DNA of 64,000 nt from Acrasis kona (lineage: Eukaryota > Heterolobosea > Eutetramitea > Acrasida > Acrasidae): assembly GCA_026419775.2 (NCBI GenBank), contig JAOPGA020000769.1, positions 25,809-89,808 on the forward strand, given 5' to 3'. The notes beneath the pieces were generated by a model. The model was not told where the DNA came from, did not search any database, and worked only from the letters and a program-made list of their open reading frames with translations. Positions within the stretch are counted from its first letter, which is position 1. Every line of letters begins with the position of its first letter. The translations under genes and the position numbers were made by a program. Below are positions 8,870 to 18,853 of this stretch, piece by piece.

Positions 8870-11800
8870 ATGGGGAAAAAGAAGGGAGCACAGGCAGATG
8901 ATTATTTGCTTCTTTATATGGATGAAGAGAATGCAACACCTACAGATGACAACAATAACGGAGAAGAGGTGAGCGTAAAAAAGAACGATAAGAAGGGTCA
9001 AAAGGGCAAAAAGGAGCCAGAAAATGAACCAGAAGATGAACCAGAAAAACCATCACAAAAAAAGAAGCAAGAAAAGGCAAATGCCAAGAAAGATCAGTCA
9101 AAGAAGGTGGACCCAGTCGACGACGACGACGAGGATGAAGATAGCACCATCAAAAAGAAAGGCAATCAAAAGGGCAACAAGAAGGGACAGGCTGCCCCGA
9201 TCACAGATGACCTCGAGGACGAAGATGAAGATGACTTCAAGAATAACAAAAAGAAGGGAAACCAAAAGGGCAAAAAGGAACCAGAAAAGACTAAACCAGC
9301 CCCAGTCGACGATGACGAAGATGAGGACGACGACAAGAAAAAGAAGGGAAACCAAAAGGCCAACAACAAAAAGAAGGCACCCCCAGCTCGCTCGATCGCA
9401 GATGACGAGGACGAAGACGACCAAGTCAACACGCTCAAACCAAAGAAGTCAAATCAAAAATCCAAAAAGAAGGGACCGCTCCAAGCAGATGATTACCTAC
9501 TTCTTTTAAACGACGAAGACGACGGTGCATCAAACACAGCCAACAACGACGTTGACGATGGCGACCAAGACGAAAAACCCACCAAAGCCTCCTCGAAAAA
9601 AAAGGCAAATCAAAAGGGTAAAAAGGAACCAGCACCAGTCGAAGACGATGACGACCAAGAAGAAGAAGAAGAAGAAGAAGAGGAGGACAACAAGAAAAAG
9701 AACGACAAGAAGGGAAATCAAAAAGGAAAGAAGGAACCCGAAAAGAAGAAACAAGAAAAACAACCCGCCAAGAAGGAACCCGAAAAGGCGGAAGAAAAAC
9801 CAACACAAGAAGATGAAGGCGATGACGAGGCTGCGTTAAAAAGAAAGGAAAAGAAGGAAAGACAAAAGGCCAGGAAGGAAGCAGAGAAGGCAGAAGCAGA
9901 AAAGAAGAAACAAGAAAAGGCGAACGCTCCAAAGAAGGAAGCGACCGAGAAGAAGGAAGCAAAGGCCAAGCCAATGAATGCACGTCTGCTCGAACTCAAA
10001 CGCATCCAAGAAGAACGCAGAGCAGAAGAAGAACGTTTGCGCCTCGAACAAGAAAGAATAGAAAGAGAAGAAAGAGAGGCCCAACGCAGATTAGAATTAG
10101 AAGAGAAGAGAAGGGAACAAGAACGAGCGGAAGCACGCAAGATTGCAAAGGAATTGGCCAAGAAACAAGAAGAAGAAGCCAAGAAGGCTGCAGAGGAGGC
10201 CAAAAAAGCGGCCATGATCGAACACTTGAAGGCACAAGGTCTAATCAGCGCACTCGTCGATAAGGACGCCAAGAAGAAATCTTCATCATCAAAGAAGAAG
10301 AAGAAGGCAGGAGCAGATAAAAAGGACGAAAAGAAAAAGGCAGACAAGAAGGAAACAAAGAAGGCAGATGCACCTTCGAAAGATGTGCCCTCGTCAGAAA
10401 ATCAAGATGACGAAGAGGATGACGATTGGGCGAGTGCACTCAACGAACAACAAGAAAAGGAGGAACCAGCAGCACCAGCGCCCACATCTCAAAACGACCA
10501 AGATGATGATGATGATGATTTGGAAGATTGGGAGAAGGAAATCGAACAAGATTTGAAACCAGAGCCATCGCCAGCGGTCGCGCCCAAGGAAGAACCCAAG
10601 AAGGAAGAACAACCACCGACCAAATCACAACCCAAACAAGAACCAAATCCATCCGCCAAACAAGTCGCCACCAACGATCCCTTCAAGGATGCATCAGGCG
10701 ATCAAAATGACGATGACGATGAAATCGATCCCAATCTTCGTTCTCCCATTTGTTGTGTGTTGGGTCACGTCGATACCGGTAAAACCAAAATCTTGGATAA
10801 AATTCGCAACACGAACGTACAAGCAGGCGAAGAAGGAGGAATCACCCAACAAATCGGTGCCACTTTCGTGCCCATGAGTGCCATCAAAGCACAAACCAAA
10901 GTATTCAACGACATGAGCAAGAGAAAGTTACAATACAAGGTGCCCGCTCTATTGATCATCGATACGCCCGGTCACGAATCGTTCACCAACCTACGTACCA
11001 GAGGTTCCAGTTTGTGCGATATTGCCATCTTGGTGGTGGACATTATGCACGGAATGGAAAGACAAACTCTGGAGAGCTTGGGCATGCTCAAACAACGCAA
11101 AACACCATTCGTGGTGGCGCTCAATAAAATCGACGCCATGTACGGATGGAAATCGACGCCAGGTGCGCCCATCGCGGTCACCTTGAAAAATCAACCAGCG
11201 CGCACCATCGAAGATTATGAATCTCGCGTCAAGCAGACCATCATGCAGTTCTCCGAACAAGGCATGAACGCAGTGTTGTATTACAAGAACAAGGACTTTA
11301 CCAACAACGTGAGCTTGGTGCCCACCAGCGCCATCACCGGAGAGGGTCTGCCCGATCTGTTGGCGCTGATGGTGCAGCTCACTCAAAAACACATGGTCAA
11401 GAAGATCACCTATCAGACCAAGATTCAATGCACAATCTTGGAAGTCAAGGTGGTGGAGGGATACGGAACGACCATCGACGTCGTGCTGGTGAATGGATTG
11501 CTCAAGGAAGGAGATCGCATCGTGGTGTGTGGGCTCAACGGACCCATCGAAACCACCATTCGTTCCTTATTGACTCCAAAACCACTCCGCGAGATGAGGG
11601 TCAAGGGAGAGTTTATCCATCACAAGGAATTGAGAGCTGCTCAGGGCATCAAAATCTCTGCGCAACACTTGGATGGCGCAGTGCCCGGTAGCAGCGTGTT
11701 GGTCGTGAAGCAGGGCGACAATATCGAACAAATGAAGGTCGAAGTGATGGCTGATTTGAACGACCTGTTGGGAAGAGTAAGTACTCAAGGAAAGGGTGTC

Positions 11801-12517
11801 GCCGTTCAGAGCAGCACCTTGGGTAGTTTGGAAGCTTTGCTAAGTTTCTTGGAGAGCGAGAAAATTCCAGTCAGCAGCATCAGCATTGGACCGGTGTTCA
11901 AGAAGGATGTGGTCAAGGCCAGCATCATGTTGGACAGCGCACCCGAGTATGCAGTCTTGTTGGCATTCGACGTTGACGTCAGCAAGGACGCTGCCGAAAT
12001 TGCAGACAGGATGGGCGTCACCATCTTTACTGCCAAAATCATTTACCACTTGTTCGATCGATTCAAAGAGCACATGGCAAAGGTGCTCAAGGAGAAACAG
12101 AATGCAACCAGCGGCGAAGTGGTGTGGCCGTGCATCATTCGCGTCATGGCCGAACACGTGTACCACAAGAGCGATCCCATCACTGTGGGAGTCGACGTGT
12201 TGGATGGAGTGTTGAAGCTTAATACTCCATTGGCGGTGGTGAGAAAGGATGGTGAAGTGGTTGATATTGGAAGAGTGAAGAGCATCGAGCACAACAAGGT
12301 CAAGGTGGAAGAGGCTGAGAAGGGAAAGGCCGTGAGTATTCAAATTGATAGTCAAAAGATTTATGGTCGTCACTTTGATCACACCGATCAATTGTTGAGC
12401 AAGGTGAGCAGGAATTCGATCGACAAGTTGAAGGACTTGTTCGGTGATACGTTGAAGGCTAGAAAAGATTTGTTGCTGTTGATCAAGAAACTAAAGGTTA
12501 GCTTCCAAGTAGAATAA
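8870..12517 (+). CDS. EIF5B: Translation initiation factor eIF5B
   Basis: 1,215 aa, single exon, close to the length of animal eIF5B. eIF5B is the GTPase that joins the 60S to the 40S subunit at the start codon and also proofreads late 40S maturation. Residues 1 to about 620 are a Lys/Glu/Asp-rich tail with many KKGNQKGKKEPE-type repeats and a long charged helix (about 370-460). G1 is GHVDTGKT (about 631), G3 DTPGHE (698), G4 NKID (752) and G5 SAITGEG (about 820). The ITQQIGA switch I phrase is intact. The beta-barrel and helical domains II to IV follow. The phrase ADDYLLL occurs twice, near residues 11 and 205, each followed by Asp/Glu, so part of the tail looks internally duplicated. The start context CACCATGGGG is strong. 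Confidence 0.97.
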   Translation: MGKKKGAQADDYLLLYMDEENATPTDDNNNGEEVSVKKNDKKGQKGKKEPENEPEDEPEKPSQKKKQEKANAKKDQSKKVDPVDDDDEDEDSTIKKKGNQKGNKKGQAAPITDDLEDEDEDDFKNNKKKGNQKGKKEPEKTKPAPVDDDEDEDDDKKKKGNQKANNKKKAPPARSIADDEDEDDQVNTLKPKKSNQKSKKKGPLQADDYLLLLNDEDDGASNTANNDVDDGDQDEKPTKASSKKKANQKGKKEPAPVEDDDDQEEEEEEEEEDNKKKNDKKGNQKGKKEPEKKKQEKQPAKKEPEKAEEKPTQEDEGDDEAALKRKEKKERQKARKEAEKAEAEKKKQEKANAPKKEATEKKEAKAKPMNARLLELKRIQEERRAEEERLRLEQERIEREEREAQRRLELEEKRREQERAEARKIAKELAKKQEEEAKKAAEEAKKAAMIEHLKAQGLISALVDKDAKKKSSSSKKKKKAGADKKDEKKKADKKETKKADAPSKDVPSSENQDDEEDDDWASALNEQQEKEEPAAPAPTSQNDQDDDDDDLEDWEKEIEQDLKPEPSPAVAPKEEPKKEEQPPTKSQPKQEPNPSAKQVATNDPFKDASGDQNDDDDEIDPNLRSPICCVLGHVDTGKTKILDKIRNTNVQAGEEGGITQQIGATFVPMSAIKAQTKVFNDMSKRKLQYKVPALLIIDTPGHESFTNLRTRGSSLCDIAILVVDIMHGMERQTLESLGMLKQRKTPFVVALNKIDAMYGWKSTPGAPIAVTLKNQPARTIEDYESRVKQTIMQFSEQGMNAVLYYKNKDFTNNVSLVPTSAITGEGLPDLLALMVQLTQKHMVKKITYQTKIQCTILEVKVVEGYGTTIDVVLVNGLLKEGDRIVVCGLNGPIETTIRSLLTPKPLREMRVKGEFIHHKELRAAQGIKISAQHLDGAVPGSSVLVVKQGDNIEQMKVEVMADLNDLLGRVSTQGKGVAVQSSTLGSLEALLSFLESEKIPVSSISIGPVFKKDVVKASIMLDSAPEYAVLLAFDVDVSKDAAEIADRMGVTIFTAKIIYHLFDRFKEHMAKVLKEKQNATSGEVVWPCIIRVMAEHVYHKSDPITVGVDVLDGVLKLNTPLAVVRKDGEVVDIGRVKSIEHNKVKVEEAEKGKAVSIQIDSQKIYGRHFDHTDQLLSKVSRNSIDKLKDLFGDTLKARKDLLLLIKKLKVSFQVE

Positions 12518-12564
12518 ATGACCTTCTTCTTAAATGAGCGAAAAATATTTTTAAGAATTTTGTT

Positions 12565-13119
12565 TTATTCAGGTGTGGTTATTAATGATTGTTGAGCATC
12601 CACGTTGATTGCTGCTTCTTGTTCTCTCTTCCTGATTAGGATTCCAGAGATGATTGCAAAGATGATAAATGTGTGTATGAACACGATTCCGATTACATAC
12701 AAAATGCCAGCCGCCGAAATGACATTCGAAAGGCTGTAGATGATTTGTGCATAATAATCGACGCTGAGGAAGATGTAGGCAAGGACACCAGGTACGACTT
12801 GAACGAATATAATTTTGATGCTCCCTGTGAGTCCTCCAAATATTCCAACGGCGATAATGACGAGTGCCAAAAAGTGGAGCAAAATAACGTCTTGAATCAA
12901 CAATCCATAAATTAAACCTAGTGCAAGGGCACCGTTGTAGATACCTTGGTTTGCGGCAAGAGGTGCGGACGCTTCAACGACGTGAACTGGTAATCCAAAG
13001 CTCTTGGGCGCAAGTTTTCTCCACAGGAACATCTCCAAAATTGTTATGTAGATGTGAATGATTGCGATTAGACCACAGAAGCCTTGACCAACGTAGCCAA
13101 CGTATTGAAACCAAGCCAT
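12565..13119 (-). CDS. DUF1304-like multi-pass membrane protein
   Basis: 184 aa from the ATG at 13119, which has a purine-rich leader (AACAACAAAACA). The ORF stays open upstream to 13221 but with no ATG. The core AANQGIYNGALALGLIYG and the earlier HIYITILEMFLWRKLAPKSFG match the DUF1304 family, which usually ends after four membrane spans at about 120 aa. Here two further hydrophobic segments (VISAAGILYVIGIVFIH, IIFAIISGILI) and a short acidic cytosolic tail follow. The family function is unknown. Its stop is 48 bases from the eIF5B stop (convergent). Confidence 0.75.
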   Translation of the reverse strand: MAWFQYVGYVGQGFCGLIAIIHIYITILEMFLWRKLAPKSFGLPVHVVEASAPLAANQGIYNGALALGLIYGLLIQDVILLHFLALVIIAVGIFGGLTGSIKIIFVQVVPGVLAYIFLSVDYYAQIIYSLSNVISAAGILYVIGIVFIHTFIIFAIISGILIRKREQEAAINVDAQQSLITTPE

Positions 13120-13363
13120 TGTTTTGTTGTTTATGCAAAATTGAGGAGCGGCAATTAACGGTGGAATAAATATACCGTTCGGAACATTGGAGTTTGCCTC
13201 TCCGATGAAGTGATAAGTCACTGCTTATCACTATTGCGTACTCATGAATATTTCAAATAATAGGATGTTAAAATAAACTTACCAATATCGGGAACTGTTT
13301 GGTTATATTGATCTAGTTTTAAAAAACTGTCGTTACAATATCAAACCATTACCAAAATTGAAA

Positions 13364-14760
13364 ATGCACATGTATATTAGTATGTTGGGTAGAGGATTGA
13401 AGCAATCTAAATTGTTACCGCTGCCAAAAAGATGCATAAGATATTATAGCTCTTCAACAGAATCGGACATCCACAACACCTTGAACAAGCTGTATCAAGA
13501 TGCAGAGAAACCTCAGACTGGCATCTCACTTCGGGATCTGATTTTCTTCGGTAGAGAAGTATCCCCCAACAAAATGATTACCGCCTCACAGTGGATATAT
13601 CGTGAACTCAGAGTTCGTCTTGCAAGGTAAAATTCTAGTAAAAATGTATACATTCATCCTTTAGGCAAGTATGTTTGATGGATCAGTTCCCCTACGGACT
13701 TAATTTGATGCCAAGGTATACACCATCTAACATTTTATTTTCATCAATTCATTTTCACAGTGTCAGAGTAGTGAGGGATTGGTATTTTGAGTCCTATAAA
13801 GACCTTCTGAAAATCAAGGAACCACACACAACCGAACAAGAGCAAGCATTCACTCAGGCCATTTCAGGAATTTATCAAAGACATGCACCAACACCTGAAT
13901 CAGTGGCAAAGGTGATTTTTAATTGATTGAACCATTCTACTAAACATCACAGGGTGTCTGGGAACTTAAGCAGGAGCTAAGAAAGACTGTATACAAGTCA
14001 AACAACTTTGACTTGGCCACTTATGTTGACGTCCATCAAAATCTTGATAACTTTTACCAAGTAAGCATACGTTTCATTAAAAACCTTACCTTTAGTATCG
14101 TATAGGTATGCGGATGTTGATCGGTCAACATCTAGAATTACATGATCAAATCAACAACCCTGTTGAGAATTATGTAGGACTAATCTCAAAACAAACATCA
14201 CCTTCGAAAGTGGCTTTGAGTGCCATCGAAGATGCATCCATCTTGTGCCAAAGACATCATCTCGACGTTCCTGAAGTGTCCCTTCATGGTGCCAAGGACA
14301 TTAACTTTCCTTATGTCAGCAGTCACTTGTATTACATGTTATTTGAGCTCGTCAAAGTAAGCAACACATGTTCATTTCTCCTCATCAAAAGAACTCAATG
14401 AGGGCTGTCGTAGAATTCCACAAGGGAGGACCTTATCCAAGCATTCGAATTGTGATCGCTGATGGAGATGAGGATGTTACTATTAAAGTGAGTGATGAGG
14501 GAGGAGGAATTGCAAGGAGTGACTTTAGTAAGATTTGGTCTTATCTGTACACGACGGCTGAAAAACAGGAGGAGTCATTGTTTCCCGATCCTTCTCAAGA
14601 CGCTCCGATGGCAGGTTTTGGTTACGGACTTCCGTTATCGAGAGTGTATGCAAGGTACTGGAGAGGAGATCTCAACATTATGAGCATGGAGGGATATGGT
14701 ACTGACGCCTATCTACATTTGAACAGACTTGGCGATAAATCTGAAACACTTGTTACTTAA
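13364..14760 (+). CDS. PDK: Mitochondrial protein kinase, PDK/BCKDK family
   Basis: Six exons: 13364-13626, 13665-13715, 13761-13911, 13953-14060, 14096-14356 and 14392-14760. The introns are 38, 45, 41, 35 and 35 nt, and the product is 400 aa. The N-terminus (MHMYISMLGRGLKQSK, then RCIRYYSSS) is a mitochondrial targeting peptide. Family landmarks are LMPSVRVVRDWYFESY, YRIGMRMLIGQH, the N-box ELVKNSMRAVVEF, DEGGGI, GFGYGLPLSRVYARYW and the closing SMEGYGTDAYLHL. These proteins phosphorylate the E1 alpha subunit of pyruvate (or branched-chain keto acid) dehydrogenase and shut it down. GQH and the GDLNIMSMEGYGTDA tail favour PDK over BCKDK. It is the most intron-rich gene of the window. Confidence 0.92.
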
Positions 14761-14836
14761 TCTTTTGTCCTGTTTTTTATTGTCCACACATCTTTGTCAC
14801 TTTTTTAATTTCGTTACAACAATAACAGAAAACAAA

Positions 14837-15634
14837 ATGAGCACTTTAGCACCTCAACCACCTCCATCGCAACTCCTAAAAACAGCGGGGTTCTCAAATT
14901 TATCGGCTAGTCAAATATTAAAAGCTCTTTACGTCACCAATATTTCGTCAAGAACAACATTAAAGGACATTGCCGACTTTTTCTCTCACTGCGGCAACAT
15001 AGAAAAGGTAGTTCAGGTTAGGGACCCCTATAACCCTGACTTGCAGGTTTCAGTTGTAATAATGGATCAAATGTATGCCTATGCAACCTGTCTACTTCTA
15101 AGCTCCGCCACTATCCACAACAATGAAATTTTAGTTTACCCTTTCAGGGATATTATGACAACACAAAATACGCCACAGAAAATCTTCAACAACTTTTCGA
15201 AGATAGAAAATAGACCACCAACAAAAGTATGTGCTGCATTAATAGAGCGTGGATATTTTAGGGATGGTGGTGTTTGTAAGACTTTATTAGTGCGCGCGAA
15301 GCAATTAGAGGAGGCAGCAACAACACAGCAAAGAACCAATCTCGCTCTAAAATTCTGCACTGGAAAGCAAAGAAACGACAACGATGTGTTGGAGTCGACC
15401 AGCACGATTCAAGCCCCTCAACAGGCTCCCAATTATACATCCGACGCGCTCAAACAAACATCAGACTTCTTTAAGAGCGGTTGGGACCTACTTAAAACTA
15501 CGTTTAATGAGGCAACTACGGCCCCGCCGGCTGATACCGTCGCTCCACAAACTTCCACAGCCATCAAATCAGATACCATAAGAAGAGATAATTTACCACA
15601 CACAAGACAAGGATTTACAAATCAAGACTCATAA
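14837..15634 (+). CDS. RRM-domain protein
   Basis: 265 aa from the ATG at 14837. The open frame extends upstream to 14729, inside the 3' end of the kinase gene, but the inner ATG has the better AACAAA leader. Residues about 28-105 form an RNA-recognition motif: RNP2-like ALYVTNIS at the start, then DIADFFSHCGNIEKV, and a degenerate RNP1 (VSVVIMDQMYAYATC). The overall plan, one N-terminal RRM with a long helical C-terminus, recalls Vip1/BPA1-type proteins. The Ala/Gln/Thr-rich C-terminus includes SDFFKSGWDLLKTTFNE, a possible amphipathic helix. RNA target unknown. Confidence 0.75.
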   Translation: MSTLAPQPPPSQLLKTAGFSNLSASQILKALYVTNISSRTTLKDIADFFSHCGNIEKVVQVRDPYNPDLQVSVVIMDQMYAYATCLLLSSATIHNNEILVYPFRDIMTTQNTPQKIFNNFSKIENRPPTKVCAALIERGYFRDGGVCKTLLVRAKQLEEAATTQQRTNLALKFCTGKQRNDNDVLESTSTIQAPQQAPNYTSDALKQTSDFFKSGWDLLKTTFNEATTAPPADTVAPQTSTAIKSDTIRRDNLPHTRQGFTNQDS

Positions 15635-15637
15635 ATA

Positions 15638-17008
15638 TTAAACTTGTATTAAATGATAATTTTTCTTTCCTGTTCTGATCATTACCATGCTTCCACCGGC
15701 TATAAAATCTGTGCTTGTAATTTTGTAAAGTGGATCAGTTTTTCTCTCATTGTTGATGTAAACTCCTCCACTCACAATCATCTTTCTGGCGTCTCCGTTC
15801 GATTTGAACATGTTTAATGACTTCAACAAAGAAGGAAGAGGTTCATTCAAAACAACATCTCTTGCTAACAATGTACTTGGTGCATCGTGCAACAATGACT
15901 TCAAATCATCTGCACTCAAAGCTTTTATTACATCAGTACCTTCTTTATTTGAGTCTCCAGAATAGAGTATATTGGAACAGGTGCGTACTTTATGCTCGAC
16001 ATCAGCGCCATGGATTTGCTTAACAAGTTCGCTCGCTAATGTCTTCTGGGCCAACCAGTTTTGTGGATTTTTAAAATGTTCTTCCTCAAGTTTACTGATT
16101 GTAACGAGATCAACACAAGTCAACATTTTCAAGAATTTAATGACATCTGCGTCTTTAGTACGCATGAAGAATTGATAAAAAGAGAACGGAGAAGTTTTTT
16201 TTGGATTCAGCCATATAGCGTTACCTTCGGACTTGCCAAACTTGACACCATCAGATGTGGTCAAGAGAGGTACCGTCATTCCAGCAACAATATTTTCTTG
16301 TTGAACTGAATTGATCTGCGACGTTTTTCTGCGTATAAAGTCCATACCAGAAGTAATGTTGCCCCATTGATCAGACCCACCTATTTGAACACGAACATTA
16401 TGATTTTTATATAAATGATAAAAATCATAGGACTGTAGAAGAGAGTAGGAGAATTCGGTAAAAGTCATTCCTGTACTATCTTCCGTTCCAATTCTTGATT
16501 TAACAGAGTCCAGCCTAAGCATGTTGTTGACTTGAAAGTGTTTTCCTACGTCTCTTAACCAATCAATGGCGTTGATTTTACCGAGCCAGTCGGCATTATT
16601 AACAACGTTGACTCGACTATCCGAAAAGAACTCTTCAATCTCCGCTTTCAAGCAAGTGACATTATGTTGGAGTTGATCTTGTTGTAGGAGACTTCTTTCT
16701 GTTTTTTTACCACTTGGATCACCAATCATTCCTGTCGCACCTCCGATTAATGCATAAATATCTCCAAATCCACCATCTGTTTGGAAGCGTTTAAGGGTCT
16801 GTAGGACTAATAAATTTCCGACGTGTAAACCATCTGCTGTTGGGTCAAAACCAGCGTAGACTCCATCTTTCTTGCTGTGTCCTACAATTTTGATGAGGTT
16901 TGGAGTGCTATCAAAGACAACCCCACGGTCTTTCAGCTGATCGACAAAAGTAGAGTAGCATCTGTACTTCCGGACGTGGTGAATCTTTCCCAAAACTTTT
17001 GTTAACAT
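15638..17008 (-). CDS. YARS2: Tyrosyl-tRNA synthetase, mitochondrial
   Basis: 456 aa from the ATG at 17008; an in-frame ATG at 17044 would add 12 residues and sit one base from the divergent start at 17046. The N-terminus MLTKVLGKIHHVRKYRCYST is a mitochondrial presequence. The catalytic fold is the bacterial type: class I HIGH equivalent in GLHVGNLL, tyrosine-site GATGMIGDPSGK and GGSDQWGN, and KMSKS equivalent KFGKSEG. The C-terminus (ARKMIVSGGVYINN) is the S4-like tRNA-binding domain. It charges mitochondrial tRNA-Tyr. Its stop codon lies three bases from that of the convergent RRM gene. Confidence 0.95.
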   Translation of the reverse strand: MLTKVLGKIHHVRKYRCYSTFVDQLKDRGVVFDSTPNLIKIVGHSKKDGVYAGFDPTADGLHVGNLLVLQTLKRFQTDGGFGDIYALIGGATGMIGDPSGKKTERSLLQQDQLQHNVTCLKAEIEEFFSDSRVNVVNNADWLGKINAIDWLRDVGKHFQVNNMLRLDSVKSRIGTEDSTGMTFTEFSYSLLQSYDFYHLYKNHNVRVQIGGSDQWGNITSGMDFIRRKTSQINSVQQENIVAGMTVPLLTTSDGVKFGKSEGNAIWLNPKKTSPFSFYQFFMRTKDADVIKFLKMLTCVDLVTISKLEEEHFKNPQNWLAQKTLASELVKQIHGADVEHKVRTCSNILYSGDSNKEGTDVIKALSADDLKSLLHDAPSTLLARDVVLNEPLPSLLKSLNMFKSNGDARKMIVSGGVYINNERKTDPLYKITSTDFIAGGSMVMIRTGKKNYHLIQV

Positions 17009-17045
17009 TTTATTGCAACAGGCAACCACAAAATAGAACGTCATA

Positions 17046-18803
17046 ATGGCCGAACACCTCCCAAACGATCAATATGATGTCATCATAAGTTCAACCGGAC
17101 TTGTACAGTCTCTTCTAGCCGGAGCTCTTTGTAGAGTAGAAAAAAAAGTCCTTCACCTTGACATGAATGACAGATATGGAGGCCAACAATCAACGTTAAA
17201 TTTAGAAGAGTTCCACCAATTCATATCACGTGGTCAGCATAGCACAGACCAATCAAATCACGAAAAGAAGGAAGGAGCAACATCTCTAACATACCAAGAC
17301 GCCTACAAAATTCTACATTTCGATTACAAAAAAAAGACCACAACACAAGAAGACACATCTGAACAAAACACATTCCGTCGATCTGATCTACCCAATGACA
17401 TGGACGAAGCACTAGTCTCACAATCAAGAAGATTTGCAATCGACCTTACCAGTCAACTACTCTTCTCCAACGGAGAAATCGTTCAATTGCTAATCAGCTC
17501 AGCCGTCGGTCGCTACTTGGAATTCAAGTGCATCGATGCCATCATGGTCTATGTTCCTGAACAAATCAAAAAAGGACAAAAGCCACCAGAAACACTCAAT
17601 TATCGATTCGAAAAAGTACCACTCACGAAAGGAGACATTATGAAGAATACATTCGTTTCGTTACCAGAGAAGAGTTATCTCGTAAAGTTCATCACGTCAT
17701 GCATGGATTACGAAAGTCAACCAGAATTCCAAAAATACCAAAATGAACCATTTATAGAATACTTGAGAGCCAAAAACTTATCGCCTTTACTTTGTTCGTT
17801 CATCATTTATGCGATCGCAATGTTGCAGGATGAAAAGAGCGTTAATGCTCGTGATGGAATGTCCCGTGTGAAATTGTTCATTAGTTCGTTGGGTCGTTAC
17901 GGCTCCACTCCATTCTTGTATCCGCTGTTTGGAAGCGCAGAGTTGAACCAAGCCTTTTGTAGAGTTGCAGCTGTTTACGGCGCCACTTATGTATTGAGAA
18001 GAGGTGTGGAAAATGTTGTACATGATGTGAATGAAAATGTAACTGGCATTGAGTGCACTCAAGGTCAATTATTAAAATGTAGTTCTGGTTTCGTGTTAGA
18101 TAGAGACTATTGTGCTTCTAATGTTGTTGTTTCTGAATGTAATTCCATCGTGAGGCAGGTCTTGATTTCTGATTCTGCATTGTTTGATCCTAACCAAATT
18201 ACTGGAAAGGAAAATTCGTTGGGTTGCGCGGTTGTTGCTTATATACCTCCTGGTTCGTTTGGAAATGACCAAAAGTATTGTGTTACGGTGATGCAAGTAG
18301 ACCAGACTAGTAGTTGTGCGCCAAAAGGCAAGTTTTTGATTTCTTTGCAAATAAAACGGGATCAGGGCGATAGCGACGAGCAAGTCCTGTCCTTATTGAA
18401 AACAATTTCCACTCGTTTATTTGAATCTAAAAATATTGTTTTTGATGATGTTGTTGCTTATCAGGCTGTTTATAGACAACTGATTAGATCAGGAAACTGT
18501 GGTCTACCTGCTTTTGAAAATTTGTTTGTGTGTGATGATGCTGATGGTTCGCTAGACTATGGATATCTTGTGAGTCGTGCTAAAAATGTTTTCGAAAAGC
18601 TCACAAAGGGTCAAGACTTTGAGTTTTTGCCAAAGATGCCCAATCCTGACGGAGAAGATGATCAGAGAGTGGACGAAACCTCAAGACTACTTGGTTTGGG
18701 ACTCGAAGAACAAAGTGCTAAACTTGATCAAGAAGAAGTTGTGGAATCAAAAGATGAAACAAATGAACAAATTACCGAAGAACAAGAAACAAAGCAAGAT
18801 TAA
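17046..18803 (+). CDS. Rab escort protein (REP/GDI superfamily)
   Basis: 585 aa. The N-terminal Rossmann-like stretch (YDVIISSTGLVQSLLAGAL, then VLHLDMNDRYGG) belongs to the GDI/REP family, with the usual loss of the first Gly residues. Further landmarks: FAIDLTSQLLFSNGEIVQLL, YLEFKCIDAI, FVSLPEKSYLVKFI and SLGRYGSTPFLYPLFGSAEL. REPs present newly made Rab GTPases to geranylgeranyl transferase II. A larger size than GDI (about 445 aa), plus a long charged C-terminal extension (EQSAKLDQEEVVESKDETNEQ), favours REP over GDI. It shares a gap of at most 37 bases with the TyrRS gene, so the promoter must be bidirectional or overlap a coding end. Confidence 0.87.
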   Translation: MAEHLPNDQYDVIISSTGLVQSLLAGALCRVEKKVLHLDMNDRYGGQQSTLNLEEFHQFISRGQHSTDQSNHEKKEGATSLTYQDAYKILHFDYKKKTTTQEDTSEQNTFRRSDLPNDMDEALVSQSRRFAIDLTSQLLFSNGEIVQLLISSAVGRYLEFKCIDAIMVYVPEQIKKGQKPPETLNYRFEKVPLTKGDIMKNTFVSLPEKSYLVKFITSCMDYESQPEFQKYQNEPFIEYLRAKNLSPLLCSFIIYAIAMLQDEKSVNARDGMSRVKLFISSLGRYGSTPFLYPLFGSAELNQAFCRVAAVYGATYVLRRGVENVVHDVNENVTGIECTQGQLLKCSSGFVLDRDYCASNVVVSECNSIVRQVLISDSALFDPNQITGKENSLGCAVVAYIPPGSFGNDQKYCVTVMQVDQTSSCAPKGKFLISLQIKRDQGDSDEQVLSLLKTISTRLFESKNIVFDDVVAYQAVYRQLIRSGNCGLPAFENLFVCDDADGSLDYGYLVSRAKNVFEKLTKGQDFEFLPKMPNPDGEDDQRVDETSRLLGLGLEEQSAKLDQEEVVESKDETNEQITEEQETKQD

Positions 18804-18853
18804 AATAAATATGGTTGACCATAATGATAGTATCTAGATTAGTTTACTGCTGT

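Noticed and set aside
9098-10347. Long minus-strand open frames opposite the eIF5B tail
   Set aside because: They are Ser/Phe/Leu-rich mirror images of the Lys/Glu/Asp codons of eIF5B and have no independent features.
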